A stretch of DNA of 10,053 nt from Phascolarctobacterium sp. (GCA_019417125.1 DXVZ01000042.1:11734-21786), one strand, 5' to 3'; counted from the first letter of the stretch, positions 1-7,801 are shown. Notes: generated by a model not told the origin, from the sequence alone. Translations and numbers: made by a program.

Positions 1-906
1 CGGCTCACCGTGTCCGCCGGGGATACCGACCGGGCGGCGGATATCGCCAACATGCTGCACAAGCAAAAGCTTATCAAGCGTCCGGAAAGCTTCCGCCTGG
101 AAGCGCGTTTTATGGGGTTGGAGGGCGATTTGCAAGCTGGCAGTTACGAAATTGAAGCCGGTAAATCCAACAGCGAAATTATAGATATCCTGGCACGCGG
201 GCAGGTAAAAACTGTCAGCTTTACTGTGCCGGAAGGCTTTACGGTAGAAAAAACGGCGGCTAAACTGGCGGCGGAAGGTTTGGGCGATGCGGAAAAATTT
301 AAAGAAGCCGCGCGCAATTATACGCCTTATAAATATATGGAAACCACCAATACCGACGTAAAATATAAGGCGGAGGGCTTTATTTTTCCGTCAACCTATC
401 AGTTTAATGACAGCATGACCGAAAAAGATATGCTGGCGATGATGGTAAAAGAGTTTAACACGCAGATTAACCGCGAGAAAATCAGCGAAGCGGCAGAAAA
501 AACCAAAATGTCCATCCACGATATTGTGACGCTGGCCTCGATGGTAGAGCTGGAAGCGGTTTATAAAGAAGAACAGCCGCGCATTGCGGGCGTATTTTTG
601 CGCCGCCTGCAAATTTACATGCCGATACAGTCGGACACAACCATTCAATACATTTTGGGCGGCGAGCAAAAGGAAGAAATTACCATTGCCGATACGCGCG
701 TGGAAAACCCGTATAACACCTACACCAACCCTGGTTTACCGCCTGGGCCGATTGGCAGCCCGGGCATGGACGCCATTAAAGCGGTGCTGAACCCGGAAAG
801 CACGGATTATTTATATTTTGTAGCCGAAAAAGACGGGCACCACCGTTTTACGCGGACATATGACGAGCACTTGCGGGCGATAGAGGAAATTCACGGGCCG
901 CAGTAA
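1..906 (+). CDS. mltG: Endolytic murein transglycosylase MltG (YceG-like), 5'-partial
   Basis: MltG is an inner-membrane lytic transglycosylase that cleaves nascent glycan strands and is thought to set their release from the membrane. The reading frame is open from base 1, so the start and N-terminal membrane anchor lie upstream; the GTG at 10 is probably internal. About 301 codons remain. The first ~80 form the LysM-like part (LQAGSYEIEAGKSNSEII, then TVPEGFTVEKTAAKL). The catalytic domain has the family motif LASMVELEA, whose first Glu (codon 547-549) matches the catalytic Glu of ASIVEKE in other MltG proteins, followed by QSDTTIQYILGG and the hallmark NPGLPPGPIGSPG with a C-terminal HRFTRTYDEH. 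The downstream U32 gene starts 9 bases after the stop, so the two are probably co-transcribed, as mltG and yrrO share a neighbourhood in Bacillus. The family call is secure; the missing N-terminus cannot be judged. Confidence 0.95.
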   Translation, partial: RLTVSAGDTDRAADIANMLHKQKLIKRPESFRLEARFMGLEGDLQAGSYEIEAGKSNSEIIDILARGQVKTVSFTVPEGFTVEKTAAKLAAEGLGDAEKFKEAARNYTPYKYMETTNTDVKYKAEGFIFPSTYQFNDSMTEKDMLAMMVKEFNTQINREKISEAAEKTKMSIHDIVTLASMVELEAVYKEEQPRIAGVFLRRLQIYMPIQSDTTIQYILGGEQKEEITIADTRVENPYNTYTNPGLPPGPIGSPGMDAIKAVLNPESTDYLYFVAEKDGHHRFTRTYDEHLRAIEEIHGPQ

Positions 907-915
907 GGAAGGAAC

Positions 916-2148
916 ATGACACGACAAATTGTTAAGCCGGAGCTTTTGGCGCCGGCAGGAAATATGGAAAAGTGCAAAATGGCGCTGCGCTACGGTGCGG
1001 ATGCCGTTTACCTGGGCGGCAAAATGTTTGGGCTGCGCGCTTTTGCCAACAACTTTGAAATTGACGAAATAAAAGAAGCCTGCGCTTTTGCGCACGCTTT
1101 AGGCAAAAAAGTTTATGTAACCGTAAATATATTTGCGCATAACAGCGACATTGAAAAACTGCCGGGCTACCTTTTGGCGCTGCAAAACGCCGGTGCGGAT
1201 GCGCTTTTAATAAGCGACCTTGGCGTATGGCAGACGGCGCGGCGCGTAGTGCCTGATATGCCGCTGCACGTAAGCACGCAGGCAAACACCACTAACTGGG
1301 CAAGCGTGCAGGCGTGGCAGGGTTTGGGCGCGGAGCGCGTAGTGCTGGCGCGCGAACTTTCGCTGGAAGAAATTGCGCAAATCGGCGCTAAAACCGAGGT
1401 AGAGCTGGAAGCCTTTGTGCACGGCGCAATGTGCATCTCGTACAGCGGGCGCTGCCTGTTAAGCAGCTACTTAACCGGGCGCGACGGCAACCGCGGCGCG
1501 TGTGCGCAGGCATGCCGCTGGGAATACACACTGCACGAAAAGAACCGCCCCGGCGAAAGCTACGATATTGAAGAAGACGCGCACGGCACCTATGTAATGA
1601 ACAGCAAGGATTTATGCCTTATCGCGCGCATACCGCAGCTGGTGCAGGCAGGCATTTGCAGCTTAAAAATTGAAGGCCGCATGAAAAGCGTGCATTATGT
1701 AGCGACTGTGGTTAGCGTGTACCGCAAGGCGATTGACAGCTTTATGCAGAACCCGGCTGGCTACAAAGTGCAGCCGGAGTGGATTGAAGAACTGAACAAG
1801 GTATCGCACCGCCCGTATACTGAAGGCTTTGCTTTTGGCAAGCCTGGCGCGGACGCACAGGTTTACACCACCAGCAGCTACGAACAGACGCACGATTTTG
1901 TAGGCATTGTTTTAAACTACGATAAAGCAGCACAAAAAGCGCTGATTGAACAGCGCAACAACGTAAAAAACGGCGAAAAGCTGGAACTTTTAATGCCGGA
2001 CGGCAGGCTTTTGCCATTAGAACTTAAAGATATGCAGGACGAAGAAGGAACGCCGATAGACTGCGCGCCGCACGCACGCCAGCATTTTTACATCAGCTGC
2101 GCTGCGGAACTTTTGCCTAATTCGCTGCTGCGGAGGAAAATTATATGA
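916..2148 (+). CDS. trhP: U32 family protein, TrhP/YrrO-type tRNA hydroxylation enzyme
   Basis: U32 proteins of the YegQ/YrrO branch are annotated as peptidases, but the studied members (TrhP) carry out prephenate-dependent hydroxylation of U34 in tRNA to form ho5U, the precursor of mo5U/cmo5U. This 410-residue cytoplasmic protein opens with KPELLAPAGNMEK and GADAVYLGG. It contains the U32 signature EAFVHGAMCISYSGRCLLS (residues ~165-183), with Cys173 and Cys180 followed by Cys196 and Cys200 in GACAQACRW; these conserved cysteines are the likely metal or Fe-S ligands. KIEGRMKS (~251-258) and a C-terminal beta-rich part (from ~320) complete the family architecture. An AAGGAAGG Shine-Dalgarno lies at 905-912, partly in the mltG stop. 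Its stop overlaps the next start (ATGA), suggesting translational coupling. B. subtilis has two adjacent paralogues (yrrN, yrrO) after trmR; only one U32 gene lies here and trmR is absent from this position. The tRNA role is inferred from family and context; RNA versus protein substrate cannot be told from sequence alone. Confidence 0.88.
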   Translation: MTRQIVKPELLAPAGNMEKCKMALRYGADAVYLGGKMFGLRAFANNFEIDEIKEACAFAHALGKKVYVTVNIFAHNSDIEKLPGYLLALQNAGADALLISDLGVWQTARRVVPDMPLHVSTQANTTNWASVQAWQGLGAERVVLARELSLEEIAQIGAKTEVELEAFVHGAMCISYSGRCLLSSYLTGRDGNRGACAQACRWEYTLHEKNRPGESYDIEEDAHGTYVMNSKDLCLIARIPQLVQAGICSLKIEGRMKSVHYVATVVSVYRKAIDSFMQNPAGYKVQPEWIEELNKVSHRPYTEGFAFGKPGADAQVYTTSSYEQTHDFVGIVLNYDKAAQKALIEQRNNVKNGEKLELLMPDGRLLPLELKDMQDEEGTPIDCAPHARQHFYISCAAELLPNSLLRRKII

Positions 2149-2372
2149 GCGACGGACGAAGTATTATTTATCTGCGTGTGGCGCCGGAACGCATTGCCGA
2201 CGTAAACTGGATTATGGAAGGCTACGAGCACCTGGCGCTTGTTACAACGGAAGACCCTCGCGAAGGCGTGGTAAAGCTGCTGGGCACGCCGGATACCTAC
2301 AACGACGTAATGGAAATAATTGAAAATATGCCTTTTCAGGTAGAAGTTTTGGAAAGTGAACCTGTGGTTTAA
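2145..2372 (+). CDS. DUF4911 domain-containing small protein
   Basis: A 75-residue acidic, soluble protein with no signal peptide or membrane segment. Its pattern (IIYLRVAPERIADVNWIMEGY, then LALVTTEDPREGVVKLLGTPD) matches my recollection of DUF4911, a short family of unknown function seen next to U32 genes in Clostridia and Negativicutes. The predicted alternation of beta strand, helix, beta strand, helix suggests a small ferredoxin-like fold; that is an inference. The ATG sits inside ATGA shared with the U32 stop. A GGAGG Shine-Dalgarno at 2132-2136 lies within the U32 gene, 8 bases before the start, so coupled translation is likely. A strong terminator begins directly after the stop, making this the last gene of the mltG unit. 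The tight coupling hints that it assists or regulates the U32 enzyme, but no function is established. Confidence 0.8.
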   Translation: MSDGRSIIYLRVAPERIADVNWIMEGYEHLALVTTEDPREGVVKLLGTPDTYNDVMEIIENMPFQVEVLESEPVV

Positions 2373-2412
2373 ACAAAAGCCCTGCGCATTAATGATGTGC
2401 GGGGCTTTTGTT
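2373..2412 (+). terminator. Intrinsic terminator after the mltG-U32-DUF4911 unit
   Basis: A 17-bp stem (2373-2389 with 2395-2411, two G-U pairs) encloses a 5-base loop. The left arm begins ACAAAAGCCC and the right arm ends GGGGCTTTTGT, so the T run is part of the stem and A-tract pairing. The A-rich left flank means it could also stop transcription from the other strand. It separates the housekeeping operon from the S8 autotransporter. Confidence 0.85.
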
Positions 2413-2435
2413 ATGCAACGGATATAACGGTTTTA

Positions 2436-2461
2436 TGTTATAATAAAATCGAAAATATAAT
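2436..2461 (+). promoter_or_regulatory. Promoter of the S8 autotransporter (extended -10)
   Basis: A perfect extended -10, TGTTATAAT, lies at 2436-2444 with no convincing -35 at 17 bases, which fits extended -10 promoters. A second perfect TATAAT is at 2456-2461. Either gives a 40-55 base leader before the ATG at 2507. The leader is A/T-rich, shows no evident strong hairpin, and ends in AGGAG (2496-2500), 6 bases from the start. Confidence 0.6.
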
Positions 2462-2506
2462 TTATTTCCAACAGTTAAGTAAGTGTTAAAGTAACAGGAG
2501 CAGATT

Positions 2507-5500
2507 ATGAAAACCAACAAAAAACTTATGGCACTGATAGTTTTAAGCCTGCTTTTGGCAAAACCGTACAACGTATTAGCGGCAGGTGCCGATAGCTTCA
2601 GAACGGATGAATATAATGCTATGGGCACAAATGTGCTTGATTTAGTTAACGCCGCCGGTGCTTATGCCCAAGGCTACACCGGCAAAGGCGTAACGGTAGG
2701 CATTGAGGATTATGTTGTAAATTTTGCTCATCCGGAATTTAGCGGCAAAACCAGCAGCGGCGTTGTGCATGATATCTTTGAAGGAAATTACGGAAGCTTA
2801 ACATGGGAAGATTTGGCACATGGTACGCATGTTGCCGGTATTGCCGCAGCCAATAAAGACGGAGCAGGCATGCACGGCGTTGCTTATAACGCTGATGTTG
2901 CCAGCAGTTTTGTTGCTGAAAGTTTTGTATATAATCAAATTTTGCATGCGGTAGATTTTTCTATTCCTGGTAGTATTTATGATTATTATTTAGCTAATCC
3001 GGATATAAAAATAATTAATAACTCTTGGGCTACTACTTTTGAAATTCCTTTTTTGTATATATCGGATATCCAAAAATATGAGGATTTTTTGGATGAAAAA
3101 AATGCCGCTTTAAACTTGGCGCATTATACTGCGTTAAAAAATGCAGTGTATAATGATAAGCTGCTTGTATTTGCTGCCGGTAATAATGGGCATTTATCTG
3201 CATCGCTTGAAAGTAATTTGGATGTTTTAACAGGCGACAAGGTGTTTAACGATAATATTATAACGGTAACAGCTGCCAAGTCAAACAGCTTTAAAAAGAA
3301 TGAAGATGGCGGTTTTGATGCAGATAGTGATGCCATAGCGATATTTTCTGACCTTGCCATGTATAACGAAGACACAACCGTAAGCGCGCCGGGGTGGGGT
3401 ATCAATTCTGCTTATGCGGATTTTGCTGATAGCGGAATTTATTATGAAGCCTATGATGGTACGTCGATGGCAGCGCCTATGGTTACGGGCGTCGGTGCAT
3501 TAGTGCAAGAGGCGTTTCCGTATTTAAGCGGCAAACAGATTGGCGATGTGCTTTTAAGCACGGCTAATAATGATATAACTAATGACAGTGGTTATTTTGT
3601 AACAAATGGATACTATACTGATAATGGCGGAGAAAAACATGCTTATTTAAATGTTTATTATACAGGTTCTGGAAAAACGGATTATAAAAATATAAGTGAT
3701 GATATAATTCATTATTATGAAAACAATCCTGAAAGTGGAACACAAATAGTATTTCTTTATGATGATAATTTTTATATAGTTGGTTCTGATATAAGTTGTC
3801 TGCAAGATGCTTTAAACAATGTGAATGGGGTTTCCCTTGAAATAAATGCTTATGATAACGTCCCCTTAGACGTTATCTTCGGCCAGGGCATAGTCGATGC
3901 TGGCAAAGCCGTTAACGGCTTGGGCGCGATTAACGTGCGGCGCTTGGACAGCAGCGACATCAGCAGTGACTATACAGTTGCCGGTGTAGTTGGTAAAACT
4001 GAGCAGGCGTTATATAAAGTTGATACGCAAGGTTATAATTCCGTTTGGAGCAATGATATTGGCGAAATCCGCGCGGGCTATATTGCCGAAAATCCGTTGA
4101 CAGGTGAAAGCAGTATAGGGGAAAACGATGATGACAGCGGTTATGATGAAGCTGATGAAGATTTTAGTGAAGAATTTGCAGGCTTAACAGATTTGCACGA
4201 CCGCTGGGTATTTTATACAACTAATGATTTTGGCAGTAATGAAGAAGCCAATAGCGAGCCTAACTGGATGGTTAATTATTATATAGACCAGTACAACAAA
4301 CAGGTTTCTGATTCCGGGCTTGCCGGTTTGCACGCAGGCTTGTATAAAACCGGCGAAGGCATTTTAGCGCTGACGCGTGATAACACCTATAAAGGCGCGA
4401 GCATTGCCGCTGGCGGCACTTTGCAGATTGACGGCAGCGTAGCTGGCGATGCGTACAGCGAGGGCGCAGGCACCATTGCAGGCAGCGGCACAATAAATGG
4501 CAGTTTGTACAACAACGGTGCTGTTGAAGCCGGCAGCTGGGGTGGTGTAACAGATGAAAACGGCAATGTGCAAACTTTAACTATTGGTGGTGATTTTACA
4601 GGCGATGGTGTTATAGCTGTAAATACTGACGGAACAAATTATGCCGTTATTAATGTAAACGATACCGCCGATGTAAGCAAAATGAAACTGAAAGCAGGCA
4701 CTTTTGCCGCTCCGGATATACAGGGAACAATTTTAACAGTTGACGAAACAAACGGCACTTTAACAGGTGCAGATAGCTTAAACAGTGATTTCAGCGGCAT
4801 GTTAAATAGCACAGTAACAAAAAGCGGTAATGAACTTATTCTTACCACTGTTATCAACAACAACGCCGGTATTGACGGCGCACGCTTTAACGCCTTAAAC
4901 GGTTTGTACAACAACTTAAGTGCGCAAGAAAAGCAGGATATGCAGCGCTTGTACGCACTTGATAACGATAGTTTAAACAATGCTGTGGACGAACTAAGCC
5001 AAAGCGAAAGCATGCACATGGAACTTGCGCGCGATGCTGTGCAAAACCGCGATGTGCGCCAGGCGGTAGCGCGCCAGCAGCACCTTGACCGCGACGAAGG
5101 CTTATGGGCAATTACCGGCAAAAACTGGGGCGAAACCGATGGCGGTATTACGCGCCACAGCTATAACCTTACTTTAGGCAAAGATTTTTATAACAGCGAT
5201 AACGCCTACATGGGCGCGCTGTTTGCATACAGCGATAACAGCATCGGCGGCAACAGCGCAGACGGCGAATACAAAAACTACAGCCTAGGCATTTACGGGG
5301 GCACCAAAAACAAACCCGGCACAGTAACCGGCTATGTAAGCTACGGCGTGCAGGATAACGAACTTACGCGCCATCTCGGCAGCGCGTTCAGCCACAGCGG
5401 TATGGCGACGGAAATTGAAAGCGACTATGACAGCAGCGTTATTGGCGTAGGTGCAAAATATGCCTACGATTTGCACTACGGCAAAAAAGGGTGGCATGTA

Positions 5501-5902
5501 AGCCCTTATGCGGCGCTGGATTACGCGCACTACAAACAGGACAGCTTTACAGAACACGGCAGCGTATTTGGCATACACAGCAGCGGCTTCAGTGATAACT
5601 ACTTAACAGGCGAACTTGGTTTTGACTTTAACCGCACGGATGTCAACGGCAAATACGGCTTCAGCCTGGCGTACAAACGCATTTTGGATGGCGATACGCT
5701 AGACACAGATTTTGCCTTCGCCAAAGGCGGCAATGGTTTTGGCGTGCAAAGTTTGGACGGCAGCAAAAACCATGTAGTGGCATCGGCATACATCAGCACT
5801 AAGCTGAGTGATAAATGGGAAATCGGCGGCACGCTGATGCATGACTGGAGCAGCACTGACCGCGATTTAAGCGCAGCAGTAAACCTTAATTATTATTTTT
5901 AA
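2507..5902 (+). CDS. S8 (subtilisin-like) serine protease autotransporter
   Basis: A 1131-residue type Va autotransporter protease, exported by Sec and displayed on or released from the outer membrane. Residues 1-26 form a signal peptide (MKTNKK, hydrophobic core, cleavage near NVLA-A). The S8 domain covers ~35-472: Asp68 (GIEDYVVNFAHPEF), His105 (HGTHVAGIAA), oxyanion Asn226 (AAGNNG) and Ser320 (DGTSMAAPM), ending in FGQGIVDAGKAVNG. There is no propeptide between signal and catalytic domain. Residues ~355-455 look inserted. An acidic patch lies at ~539-557. A passenger-associated strand repeat (residues ~616-645, ILALTRDNTYKGASIAAGGT) precedes more beta-helix. A helical linker (~790-860) leads to a ~270-residue beta-barrel ending in NLNYYF, with the expected terminal Phe. 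The start follows AGGAG by 6 bases. It is monocistronic. All catalytic residues are present, so it should be active; substrates are unknown. Related proteases (NalP, SphB1) trim other surface proteins. The catalytic loops are much more AT-rich than the barrel. Confidence 0.93.
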   Translation: MKTNKKLMALIVLSLLLAKPYNVLAAGADSFRTDEYNAMGTNVLDLVNAAGAYAQGYTGKGVTVGIEDYVVNFAHPEFSGKTSSGVVHDIFEGNYGSLTWEDLAHGTHVAGIAAANKDGAGMHGVAYNADVASSFVAESFVYNQILHAVDFSIPGSIYDYYLANPDIKIINNSWATTFEIPFLYISDIQKYEDFLDEKNAALNLAHYTALKNAVYNDKLLVFAAGNNGHLSASLESNLDVLTGDKVFNDNIITVTAAKSNSFKKNEDGGFDADSDAIAIFSDLAMYNEDTTVSAPGWGINSAYADFADSGIYYEAYDGTSMAAPMVTGVGALVQEAFPYLSGKQIGDVLLSTANNDITNDSGYFVTNGYYTDNGGEKHAYLNVYYTGSGKTDYKNISDDIIHYYENNPESGTQIVFLYDDNFYIVGSDISCLQDALNNVNGVSLEINAYDNVPLDVIFGQGIVDAGKAVNGLGAINVRRLDSSDISSDYTVAGVVGKTEQALYKVDTQGYNSVWSNDIGEIRAGYIAENPLTGESSIGENDDDSGYDEADEDFSEEFAGLTDLHDRWVFYTTNDFGSNEEANSEPNWMVNYYIDQYNKQVSDSGLAGLHAGLYKTGEGILALTRDNTYKGASIAAGGTLQIDGSVAGDAYSEGAGTIAGSGTINGSLYNNGAVEAGSWGGVTDENGNVQTLTIGGDFTGDGVIAVNTDGTNYAVINVNDTADVSKMKLKAGTFAAPDIQGTILTVDETNGTLTGADSLNSDFSGMLNSTVTKSGNELILTTVINNNAGIDGARFNALNGLYNNLSAQEKQDMQRLYALDNDSLNNAVDELSQSESMHMELARDAVQNRDVRQAVARQQHLDRDEGLWAITGKNWGETDGGITRHSYNLTLGKDFYNSDNAYMGALFAYSDNSIGGNSADGEYKNYSLGIYGGTKNKPGTVTGYVSYGVQDNELTRHLGSAFSHSGMATEIESDYDSSVIGVGAKYAYDLHYGKKGWHVSPYAALDYAHYKQDSFTEHGSVFGIHSSGFSDNYLTGELGFDFNRTDVNGKYGFSLAYKRILDGDTLDTDFAFAKGGNGFGVQSLDGSKNHVVASAYISTKLSDKWEIGGTLMHDWSSTDRDLSAAVNLNYYF

Positions 5903-5945
5903 GTTGGCTTAAACGCTTAAATTTTATCCGCACCGGCGTGATTTT

Positions 5946-5978
5946 AGCGCTGTTTAATAGTGACAGCAGGCTTTGTTT
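5946..5978 (+). terminator. Possible weak terminator after the S8 autotransporter
   Basis: AGC+GCTGT (5946-5953) can pair with ACAGC (5963-5967) and GCT (5970-5972) around a two-base bulge, followed by TTTGTTT. The stem is short and imperfect, and it overlaps a candidate -35 for the next unit. No stronger terminator is visible between 5903 and 6028, so some readthrough into the peptidase gene is possible. Confidence 0.3.
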
Positions 5979-5993
5979 ATGATAAAATATAAT
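5960..5993 (+). promoter_or_regulatory. Candidate promoter for the M24 peptidase-efp unit
   Basis: GTGACA (5960-5965, five of six to TTGACA) is followed after 17 bases by TAAAAT (5983-5988, five of six to TATAAT). A perfect TATAAT overlaps at 5988-5993 but lies 22 bases from that -35. Either gives a leader of roughly 30 bases. Confidence 0.5.
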
Positions 5994-6028
5994 GGTATTA
6001 TTGTTTAGGAAAGACTGGTGGAGTGGAA

Positions 6029-7093
6029 ATGATGCAGCGTTTGGGCAGGTTTTTAAGCCTGATGGCGAAAAACGGCATGGACTGCGTTATTGTTAAGGAT
6101 ATCCCTACAATCCGCTATCTGTCAGGCTTCCGCGGCGACAGCAGCCTGCTGTACGTTGACGCTAAAAGCACGGTTTTAATAACCGATGGGCGTTACACCA
6201 CGCAGGCGGCGGGCGAAGTGCAGAATTACTGCCGTGTGTTTACCTATACCGGCGATATTTGGCAGGCAGCGGCGGATTTTGCTAAGGCGCATACCAAAGT
6301 TGGCTTTGACGGTGCGGCTTACAGCTACAACGATTACCAAAGCCTGAAAGCGGCTTTGCCGGATAAGGAACTTTTAAACATTGATTTGAAGTACCTGCGC
6401 ATGGTTAAGGATGAGCGCGAGCTGAACCTGATGTGGAAAGCTTTTAAAATTGCCGACCAGGCGTTTTTAAAACTGCTGCCCGAAATTAAGCCGGGTATGA
6501 CGGAAAAAGCGCTGGCGGCAAGGCTGGAATACTACATGAGCAGCATGGGCAGCGAAAAGCCTTCGTTTGATACGATTATCGCGTCTGGTGAGCGCAGCGC
6601 GCTGCCGCACGGCATGGCAAGCGATAAGCAGATTGAAATAGGCGATTTTATTACTTTCGACTTTGGCGCGGTGTATGACGGGTATCATTCCGACATGACG
6701 AGAACCGTTGTGCTGGGCATGGCAAATTCGTGGCACAAAGAGATTTACACTATTGTTGAAGAAGCCCAGTGGCGCGGGCTTAAAAGCGCCAAACCCGGCA
6801 TGACTGGCGCGGAGCTGGACGCGGTTGTAAGGGATTACATTACTTCGCGCGGCTACGGCGAATATTTTGTGCATGGGCTGGGGCACGGCGTGGGGCTTGA
6901 AATCCACGAGATGCCCAATATTAATAAACGCGGTACTGACGTTGTGCTCGAGACTGGCATGACGTTCAGCATAGAACCAGGTATTTACATTCCCGGCAAG
7001 GGCGGTGTACGTATCGAAGACACGGTTGTATTGACGGATGACGGCGCGAAAGTGCTGTGCGGCGTTAAAAAGCAACTGATGGAAATTGTTTAA
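6029..7093 (+). CDS. M24 family Xaa-Pro peptidase (aminopeptidase P / YqhT type)
   Basis: A cytoplasmic two-metal (usually Mn) peptidase that removes residues preceding proline in peptides. Numbered from the chosen ATG (354 residues), residues 1-~125 form the creatinase-like N-domain (TIRYLSGFRGDSSLLYV). The pita-bread catalytic domain follows. All five metal ligands are visible: Asp211 (TFDFGAVYDG), Asp222 (YHSDMTRTVVLG), His286 (GLGHGVGLEIHE), Glu316 (MTFSIEPGIYIPG) and Glu330 (VRIEDTVVLT). His194 in SALPHG is the usual substrate-side His. Start choice: a GTG at 6023 would overlap the GGTGGAG Shine-Dalgarno (6017-6023), so ATG 6029 (5-base spacing) or ATG 6032 (8-base spacing) is better. 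The stop lies 25 bases before efp, the same pairing as yqhT-efp in Bacillus, consistent with one transcript and a shared link to proline. Prolidase (dipeptidase) activity cannot be excluded from sequence. Confidence 0.92.
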   Translation: MMQRLGRFLSLMAKNGMDCVIVKDIPTIRYLSGFRGDSSLLYVDAKSTVLITDGRYTTQAAGEVQNYCRVFTYTGDIWQAAADFAKAHTKVGFDGAAYSYNDYQSLKAALPDKELLNIDLKYLRMVKDERELNLMWKAFKIADQAFLKLLPEIKPGMTEKALAARLEYYMSSMGSEKPSFDTIIASGERSALPHGMASDKQIEIGDFITFDFGAVYDGYHSDMTRTVVLGMANSWHKEIYTIVEEAQWRGLKSAKPGMTGAELDAVVRDYITSRGYGEYFVHGLGHGVGLEIHEMPNINKRGTDVVLETGMTFSIEPGIYIPGKGGVRIEDTVVLTDDGAKVLCGVKKQLMEIV

Positions 7094-7118
7094 TTTTAAA
7101 TAAACAGGAGGAGCATTT

Positions 7119-7676
7119 ATGATTTCAACCAACGAATTTAAAACCAACGTAACTGTTACCATCGATGGCGACGCATGGCAGGTTGTAGAGTTCCAGCATG
7201 TAAAACCGGGCAAAGGCGCAGCTTTCGTCCGTGCTAAAATGCGCAACCTCTGCACCGGCGCTGTTGTAGAACGTACCTTCAATGCCGGCGAACGTATGCC
7301 GAAAGCACATATCGACCGCCGCGCAATGCAGTATCTGTACGAAGCTGACGGCAACTATGTATTTATGGACAACGAAACCTACGAACAGTCCGAACTGACC
7401 AAAGAACAGCTCGGCAACGCCATCAATTTCCTTAAAGAAAACATGGACGCTAAAATTATGATTTATGACGGCCGCGTTATCGGCGTTGACCTGCCGAACA
7501 CCGTTGAGCTGACTGTTGTTAAAACCGACCCGGGCATCCGCGGCGATACGGCTACCGGCGGCAGCAAACCCGCAACCATGGACACCGGCTATGTTGTTAA
7601 AGTACCTCTGTTCATCAACGAAGGCGACGTACTTAACATTGATACCCGCACCGGTGAATACATTTCCCGCGCATAA
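7119..7676 (+). CDS. efp: Translation elongation factor P
   Basis: EF-P binds between the P and E sites of the ribosome and relieves stalling at consecutive prolines. The 185-residue length is standard. It shows the N-terminal KOW-like domain (residues ~1-60), with the modification loop HVKPGKGAAFVRAK placing the modified residue at Lys32, as in the Lys-type EF-P of Bacillus. Two OB-fold domains follow. The C-terminal EF-P signature is intact (DPGIRGDTATGGSKPATMDTG, ending INEGDVLNIDTRTGEYISRA). A very strong Shine-Dalgarno, AGGAGG (7106-7111), sits 7 bases before the ATG. Codon choice is notably biased (CTG, GAA, AAA, GGC), consistent with high expression. It is the last gene of the M24-efp unit. 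A Lys at the tip rather than Arg argues against EarP-type rhamnosylation; the modifying enzyme is not in this window. MltG's conserved LPPGP is an obvious type of EF-P-dependent motif. Confidence 0.98.
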   Translation: MISTNEFKTNVTVTIDGDAWQVVEFQHVKPGKGAAFVRAKMRNLCTGAVVERTFNAGERMPKAHIDRRAMQYLYEADGNYVFMDNETYEQSELTKEQLGNAINFLKENMDAKIMIYDGRVIGVDLPNTVELTVVKTDPGIRGDTATGGSKPATMDTGYVVKVPLFINEGDVLNIDTRTGEYISRA

Positions 7677-7734
7677 CTGAACCTCCAATTAGTGCCAGGT
7701 AAAAGCGCAGGCAATAATTTTGCAGCGAAGCTAT

Positions 7735-7769
7735 GTAAATTTTGCGATTGAACAATGAGCAAAATTTAC
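7735..7769. repeat. Perfect 11-bp inverted repeat downstream of efp
   Basis: GTAAATTTTGC (7735-7745) and GCAAAATTTAC (7759-7769) are exact inverted copies around a 13-base loop. It lies between the efp stop and the terminators, so it would be transcribed in the efp 3' UTR. With no T run after it, it is not a terminator. It may be an RNA stem, a protein-binding palindrome or a remnant of a small repeat element. No gene is visible in 7677-7800. Confidence 0.6.
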
Positions 7770-7801
7770 GAACCGCTATATAAAAATAATTATAACTGTT
7801 T

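Noticed and set aside
4639..5121. Open frame of 160 codons on the minus strand inside the S8 autotransporter
   Set aside because: Antisense shadow rich in Ser, Arg and Cys; the plus-strand frame has a complete domain structure here.
6023..6028. GTG at 6023 as the start of the M24 peptidase
   Set aside because: The GTG overlaps the best Shine-Dalgarno (GGTGGAG), whose spacing fits the ATGs at 6029 or 6032 instead.
6467..7354. Long open frame (295 codons) on the minus strand across the M24 peptidase and efp genes
   Set aside because: It is a shadow of two secure plus-strand genes; it crosses their boundary, has a His/Arg-rich composition typical of antisense frames and matches no family I know.
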